NCBI GenBank assembly: GCA_017562135.1
Contig: QEYB01001173.1
Location: forward strand, 1-64,000
Length of the DNA: 64,000 nucleotides
Reading direction: 5' to 3'
DNA from: Dipylidium caninum
Taxonomy: Eukaryota; Platyhelminthes; Cestoda; Cyclophyllidea; Dipylidiidae
Shown here: positions 58,533 through 64,000 of the stretch, in pieces
How the letters are laid out: the number at the start of each line of letters is the position of its first letter
Numbering within the stretch: the stretch's first letter is position 1
Notes under the pieces: model-generated
What the model saw: the letters and a program-made list of their open reading frames with translations, nothing else
Told to the model about the DNA's origin: nothing
The model's database searches: none
Program-made: the position numbers and the translations under genes

Positions 58533-60540
58533 TTTGTGTCTTTCTGACAGGGATTTGAGAGGTGAACGAGGAGGTGAGCACATCCGCTATGGTATGATAA
58601 AAAGATGTAGCGATGGGGGTTTTTGCCTTCGTGCCAAGAAGAAATCTTTAAAGGTCGCATTTGTCAGGCCTATGTCGATCTCGTCGGCAAAGTTGTCACC
58701 CCACTTCGGTGCGCTATGTTGACCGATTGGTGAGCTCCTAGCCTATTGTGGTCCCCCTTCTAATCGGCCTGATGAATGGCGTCAGGGCAGGGTCAAAGGT
58801 TAAAAAGGTGGCCACTCTGACTGGTTGCTGAAATCATATTAGTAGCATTACGGCATCGTAGGGGATATGTACTGATTTTTGGACGCGGAATTTGCGGGGA
58901 GCCCACGTTTCTTTGCCTTTCAATGCCTCTGCGCCCTCTCCTAACGCCGAACGAGGCGCGTGAGTGTGGGAAACTATGTCCTCCTGGGCGGTTCGGCGCC
59001 GTTGCGACCTGTTCCGCGAGGCTCCGGGGCCTGTTGAGCAACGACGCGTCTGGAGGACGCCTTAGGCGTCCGAAGAAGGGAGCAAATGGTGGCCGCGTAG
59101 GCATTCCCAAATCAGACGGAACATTAGTGTAATGTATACGGCCTCTTGCCTTCAGACTACCTCTAGTCCATCTTCGCCGCGTCTCGGCCGCCATCGGCGT
59201 CGCCTACCGCACTTCCCGGCTTCTCGCATTTCATCAACACTTGGGACTGCCACTTTCGCCTACTGTGAGAACAAAAATGGAATACCTGCGCTTCATCTCC
59301 TCCCTCCCCCTTAATCTTCGTCATCTCAACTGCTCACTTCTGAGCCATTTCAGCATAGGATCGGAGGGTTTCTGTATGATTCAACACGACTTCCACTTCC
59401 CCCGCCTCTTTGATACCAAAAAACCTTCAACGTGCACTCAAACGTCTTCTCGAGAGGTTGTAACGGTCACCAACCAATGTTCGGCAGGGCTACTCACAAA
59501 AAATTGCTTTGTTCATCGAATGAGATAATTCCCTCTGCCCCCCCCCCCCCCCACCAACCGGGGTGGCAGAGGGACGAGGAAGTCCTTCAGACATCGCTCT
59601 TTTCTCTCATTGCCAGAACGAATCATTCCTGTTTCTGTGGCATCTAAGTAGCGGGTATGAAACAATCTCGAGAGTGTCATTGACTAGGCATCAACTCGCC
59701 TCTCACTCAGATTGCCCACGGACCGCCTCCTCCCTTCACGAGTCCCGCGGGATCGAGGCGGTCTCCCTCCCGCGGTCGGGTCGTCGTGCACCAGGCAGTA
59801 GTCGGCGAGAGCGCGTTGAGATACGGGTTTCGCTAAGCGCCCTTGTCAGTCGGAGAGCGGATAAGTTTCTCCTCATATTTCACTGTCACAGCGGAGGTGT
59901 GAGGAAGCGTTGTCCGAGACGAGACGACGCCTTTTTGGTGCCGAGGTTAATGGGACTGCCGAGTCTCTGGAAGACCACACGAGACCACGATGAAAGCGTG
60001 TTCGAGTAAAGTCAACTGGCAGCTTACTGGAGAGGGGACACTTTGCCATCTTAATCATTGTCACCTTGTCAAGGTAAAGGTAGCCAGCATTGCTGTTTAA
60101 ATGTTTCAAATAGCCGGTGAGCGCTTGTGGATTTCTTTCTAAGGACACAGCAGTAAGCGAGGAGGGGACAAGTGATCACCCGCCTAAAATGCCCTTAAAT
60201 TCAGGGGCTGAAGCTGTCGGTGATGCGGTGGCTACAAATTCCGCCGCTGAGCCGCGCGTGTCCGAGTCACCAGAGTGTGGAGCTTGGGTCACAGGCCAGT
60301 CGTTACATGTGTAATTGTGACCCTCAGCCCTGTCATGCCCGTACGCATTCCCCTCCCACCCCCCCCCGACCCCGCTGGACCCATCGACACGGTTCTCGAG
60401 AGGCCATCCACGCTAATACCACAACACTTACGTGCGTTCATTCGCACGCATAAAGTTGACTCATCGGCGGAAAAGGGGGGGGGAGACCTCGACCCTCTTG
60501 TGGTTATCACGCACCGCCAGATGCTACATTGAATGGTTTA
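58533..60540. other. Region downstream of the proposed SHANK stop
   Basis: No supported gene. A C run is at 59538-59553. Open frames at 58923-59132, 59563-60009 and 60117-60314 (plus) carry no family motifs. If SHANK continues past 58524, its further exons would lie here or beyond; I searched by eye for a SAM domain and did not find one. Confidence 0.45.
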
Positions 60541-62260
60541 AACACCAGCAGTTATTTAAAGTCTAGCTTACTGCAACGAAGTCTACCCGTGAAGAAATAA
60601 CTTCTGGGTAAATCAAAGAATCTGGAGTGAACAGACGTGTCGGCGACAAGGGAGGCTCAAGTCGCGGCTAGTGAATGTAAACATGAACTCGGAGGGGATG
60701 ACGTAATGGAGTTTACCCATTTTAGACCTGTATGAAGAGTGATTCTCTCAATTATATGGGAGTGTGAGGTTTTGTTTGAGCGCCACCTTAAGGGAGCTCG
60801 AGTTGCGGAAAGAAAGCAACACCCAGACCTAGCAGGAATGCTGCATATGTAGGGACACAATGACCACAAAAAGGTTACACGAGGCGTGTGTATTAGAGTT
60901 GAAAACAGTACAAATTTTTGAGTGGGTTTCGAAAAAAAGACAAAAAAGAAACAGCAAGTAAGGTTTAAAGGGTGAAAGATATAGAACACCAGAGACGAGG
61001 AGAGTCATACCCACCTCCAGAGACTCTTTGGGTGCGGATATTTGTTGTTTATTCTTTAATAAGTTATTAAAGGAAACATTTAAGAACACAAAAAATGATG
61101 CTGATTTATTTCACTTTAGGAAGCAATTAATCCCATTTGCTGTCTCTTTCAGTTGCTGGATTATGTCAGCATGATGGTAGGCCTTAGCAAGTCTACTATT
61201 CCCACACTTTTGTAAATTAACTCGCTGTTTAATAGCAATAAATGCAGTTCTCGACATTGATAACGCGCAATAATAACAACTGAAATAGCGCCGGTACTAA
61301 TAAACATTTAAACGAGCCATAATTTTTTTAACAACTTTATCTATGTGCTTAATCCTTTGCAGATCATATTTTAAATAAATTCTGTTATTTGAGACAGCAA
61401 TGATAATTTACGCAATATGCATTGGTCCAGGACATCAAATTGCCACTGACATATCCCCAAGTTAAGGAAAAAAGTGAATTTATCGCCCAATTGATATATT
61501 TTTATATCTAACTTTTTGCTAATTTTGATCTTTTGCTTTGAAAAAAATTAATGACCTTCAGGAGATGCACACCGTTTCCTAGGTTACTATCTGTTGATAA
61601 TGTGAATTCCATTCAAAGTCTTCCCACAACTTCCACGCTTTCTCCGCGTCATCTAAAAGTAGACACTGAACTTGACAATGCGGGTTACGGAGTATGCTGA
61701 TTACGGATGAAATGCAACCCACGATTAGACTTTACGCGGACGAGCGGTTGAGTATGACTCGAGAGAACATTCCCTCGCCCTTACTAGATTCGTACCACAT
61801 TTTAGATCCCTCACATTTTTTCACGTCCTACGCAACTTAGCATAGATGCCTTCACAGTGCGCCGCATAAAAGGAGTTTGGCTCCTCTTCTCCACAGTCCA
61901 ACAATCTCCTGGAATCTCATTCCATCATTCCCTTTAGCATTTGACAACATGAACACCTATCCCCTTGAATATGACTTGAATAGTGTTATTCAGGGGCAAA
62001 GAGCAAGCCCAAAAAGATCTATTGCCAAGCTAATTAGCGAAAAGCCGTGATCAGTAGCAAACCACCCTGTTTGTTCTTCAATCAACACTTAATTGCGCCC
62101 TAAAGCATATTATTCTCTATGCCATGCATTCTGTGTAAGTTTAATTTAGTACGCGTTGGCACGGAATAAGCCTGCGATTTAAGTTGGTTCAAAATCGGTT
62201 ACGTGGGGGAAAGAAAACGGAGTCTAACACTTAATGTAGGCTTCGTTTACCTCAACACGA
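60541..62260. other. AT-rich island
   Basis: A second AT-rich block resembling 37401-38780, with no meaningful open frame and many A/T homopolymers. It separates the SHANK locus from the unassigned frames near the right end. Confidence 0.65.
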
Positions 62261-62283
62261 GGCAAATTAGATCAGAGATAGGC

Positions 62284-62715
62284 TTAAGCAATCCTTGCGC
62301 GTACACTTCTTTTCAAAGGTGGGCTTGACGAGTGCTTCCATGACTGCCGAACTACTGTGCCGCCTCCCCCTCCCCGCGGCGGGTAAAAGAGCCGTAGATC
62401 CTTCTCCAACCCACTATCTTTGCCGGGAGAGGCTTCCCACCAACTGTTATCAAGAGAAGTAAACCAGGCGAGTCGTGTTTTTACCCCGTGGGATGATGAA
62501 TACGACCACTGGAGGGAGAGGACGTGTTCTCCGGCCGGTGGACGCAACCCCCCGTGACCACATCGGAGGTCACATGGACATGAATAAGTCCACGATTTCA
62601 TCACTCCCGAAATTTCATTGACTGTACAAGTGGGTGTAGGAAGGCTGGCGAGGGCGTCGAGGAAAATCGGTTGTGAGTTAGTCTTACACACCACAATGTA
62701 ACTGCTTCTGGTCAT
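62284..62715 (-). other. Unassigned minus-strand open frame
   Basis: A 143-codon open frame with varied, coding-like composition (several Trp and Cys, SWTYSCPCDLRCG, VLSLQWSYSSS). I do not recognise it. Together with the frame at 63372-63580 it might be the 3' end of a minus-strand gene entering from the right, but no splice join was established. Confidence 0.25.
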
Positions 62716-63371
62716 TATAAGTGGGAGTTGACGTAAAAGTTCTGGTGGAGAATTGCAAATTCAGAATAATTTTCCCCCGATTAGTAATTCCTTAATGCTA
62801 ACATGCACAACGTTGAGGCGGTGGAGGAGAGAAAAGTCCTTGAAAAAGGGAAAAATGGATGAGAATGAGGAGGTCCACGCTTTGGTCTGGCGGTGGCCAA
62901 AACTTTCGGGTACAAGGTCAGTTCTCTTTTAAAATAGCACCCAAGTCGAGGAGACCGGAGCGGTTGCATCCAGCTTCGTGTTACTATCGTGAAAGGATGT
63001 CCTCCACTGCCGGGAGCATCAGTCTGCTCCTTATTCCAAACGACAGGACGATCCGAGCCAACGTCTCTGCTCTCCGAGGAGGAATAGAAGGATTACTGGA
63101 TGGTCCGATGCTCGTGCTGCTGTTCGGCGGGGCTTGAGGTGGATTAAAACGACTCCACTAAGGGAAGTAGGCCAGCTTCAGTGCTGCGACGACAGTCCAC
63201 CTCGAAAGCAGTCAACCCTAAAAGCCGTTTTCCCTCGAAATGGACGGGGATTCCTCCTCGGTGGGAAACACGTGATAGGATCGGCGTCGCGTGGATGGAG
63301 TGGAGAGTACCGGAGAGCCTAAAAGTATTGTGAAAAAAAAATTAGCGTAAAAGCGCTACCTCACCACTGGA

Positions 63372-63578
63372 ATGACAGCACATTCAGCCTGGACGTCGCA
63401 AAGTAGTTGGACAGTCGCAGAGGCCATCGCCACTAAGTCGAGACGCAGCCGAGCGAGACCGGAGAGAAGCCTCGTCTCCAAGTCGGAGGCACTGAGGCTG
63501 ACAGAGGTGGCCGCAGGCAGTAAAATCGGTGATCCTGCGGTGGGGGCGAGGCTGCAAGTCCTCCAAACCTCGTCTGTC
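63372..63578 (-). other. Possible minus-strand internal exon, unassigned
   Basis: On the complement, an acceptor-like tttgacag precedes an open frame (DEVWRTCSLAPTAGSPILL..., then ASDLETRLLSGLARLRLDLV, CDVQAECAVIPV), which ends at a GTGAGG donor-like site. The peptide looks like an amphipathic helix region. I do not recognise the family; it may be one exon of a gene extending beyond the window. Confidence 0.35.
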
Positions 63579-64000
63579 AAATCAGAGGTCGGGAAAGTTT
63601 TACTAAGACGTGGAGGGTGAGTTTTAAAGGATATTAATCCTAAACAAAACGACAACACAAGCTATTCAGCCACCAAATTCATCTGATCCATCGGACACCG
63701 TCGTACACCACCCGAAAAAAGTGGATGTTGATCGCACTGGCGTATATGTTGGCGTTTAATAATGGAGGGAAAAGGTGACCTGCTTTACTCGCTGTCGATC
63801 TCCCCACTCGGAGGTCGGGGCAAAGAGCACTCCAAGGCGGGATTGGCAGTCACCAGAGCCCACTGTCCACCGCTGAGGTGTCGGGGTAGCCTCATCGTCG
63901 GCCCTTCACTTGTTACAGTTCGCGTTTATCGGCATCGTGCATCCAATTGGAGGGAGTCCACACACCCATTTCAAACAAAATCCAGCATATTAGAGAATTC

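Overview
This is a eukaryotic, intron-containing nuclear segment. The set of genes (SEC63, SHANK, UTP11, an Obg-type GTPase, SLC10 transporters), introns as short as 36-43 nt at the 5' ends of genes with longer introns further in, and microsatellite-rich spacers suggest a metazoan with flatworm-style gene architecture, probably a parasitic flatworm such as a tapeworm. The taxonomic call is inference; the gene identities rest on exon-by-exon reading of protein motifs, splice sites and phase. No CRISPR, bacterial operon, rRNA or convincing tRNA gene is visible.

Region 1 (1-24.6 kb) is a tandem array. A unit of about 11.0-11.07 kb is present at 1-11073 and again at 11074-22097, and a third partial copy runs from 22098 to about 22957. 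Each unit holds, in order: exon 2 of an SLC10 (bile acid:sodium symporter family) gene; a long intron containing an inverted piece of an Obg-GTPase gene and a displaced inverted copy of the SEC63 promoter; SLC10 exon 3; UTP11 on the minus strand; a GTPBP10-like Obg GTPase on the plus strand, head-to-head with UTP11; and exon 1 of the next SLC10 gene. The window therefore has one 5'-truncated SLC10 gene, one complete SLC10 gene, and a third SLC10 gene whose exon 3 is divergent and not part of the repeat. Most gene copies in the array carry different single-base indels. This points to consensus errors in a hard-to-assemble repeat, to decaying duplicates, or to both.

Region 2 (24.6-26.8 kb) is spacer ending in the SEC63 promoter. 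Region 3 (26.9-35.2 kb) is a complete 15-exon SEC63 gene encoding about 850 residues: three membrane segments, a lumenal J domain with HPD, a Sec63/Brl region, a glycine/lysine-rich insert and an acidic tail. Region 4 (35.2-43.1 kb) has no gene I can support and includes an AT-rich island. Region 5 (43.1-58.5 kb) is a SHANK-family scaffold gene (17 exons proposed, about 902 residues) with SPN, ankyrin repeats and a PDZ domain, but no recognisable SH3 or SAM domain. Region 6 (58.5-64 kb) is mostly non-coding, with a few unassigned minus-strand open frames near the end.

UTP11 (18S rRNA maturation) and the Obg GTPase (ribosome assembly factor family) sit head-to-head over a shared 528-bp promoter. 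SEC63 works at the ER translocon, SHANK scaffolds submembrane signalling, and the SLC10 proteins are multi-pass transporters. Apart from the ribosome-biogenesis pair, there is no functional cluster.
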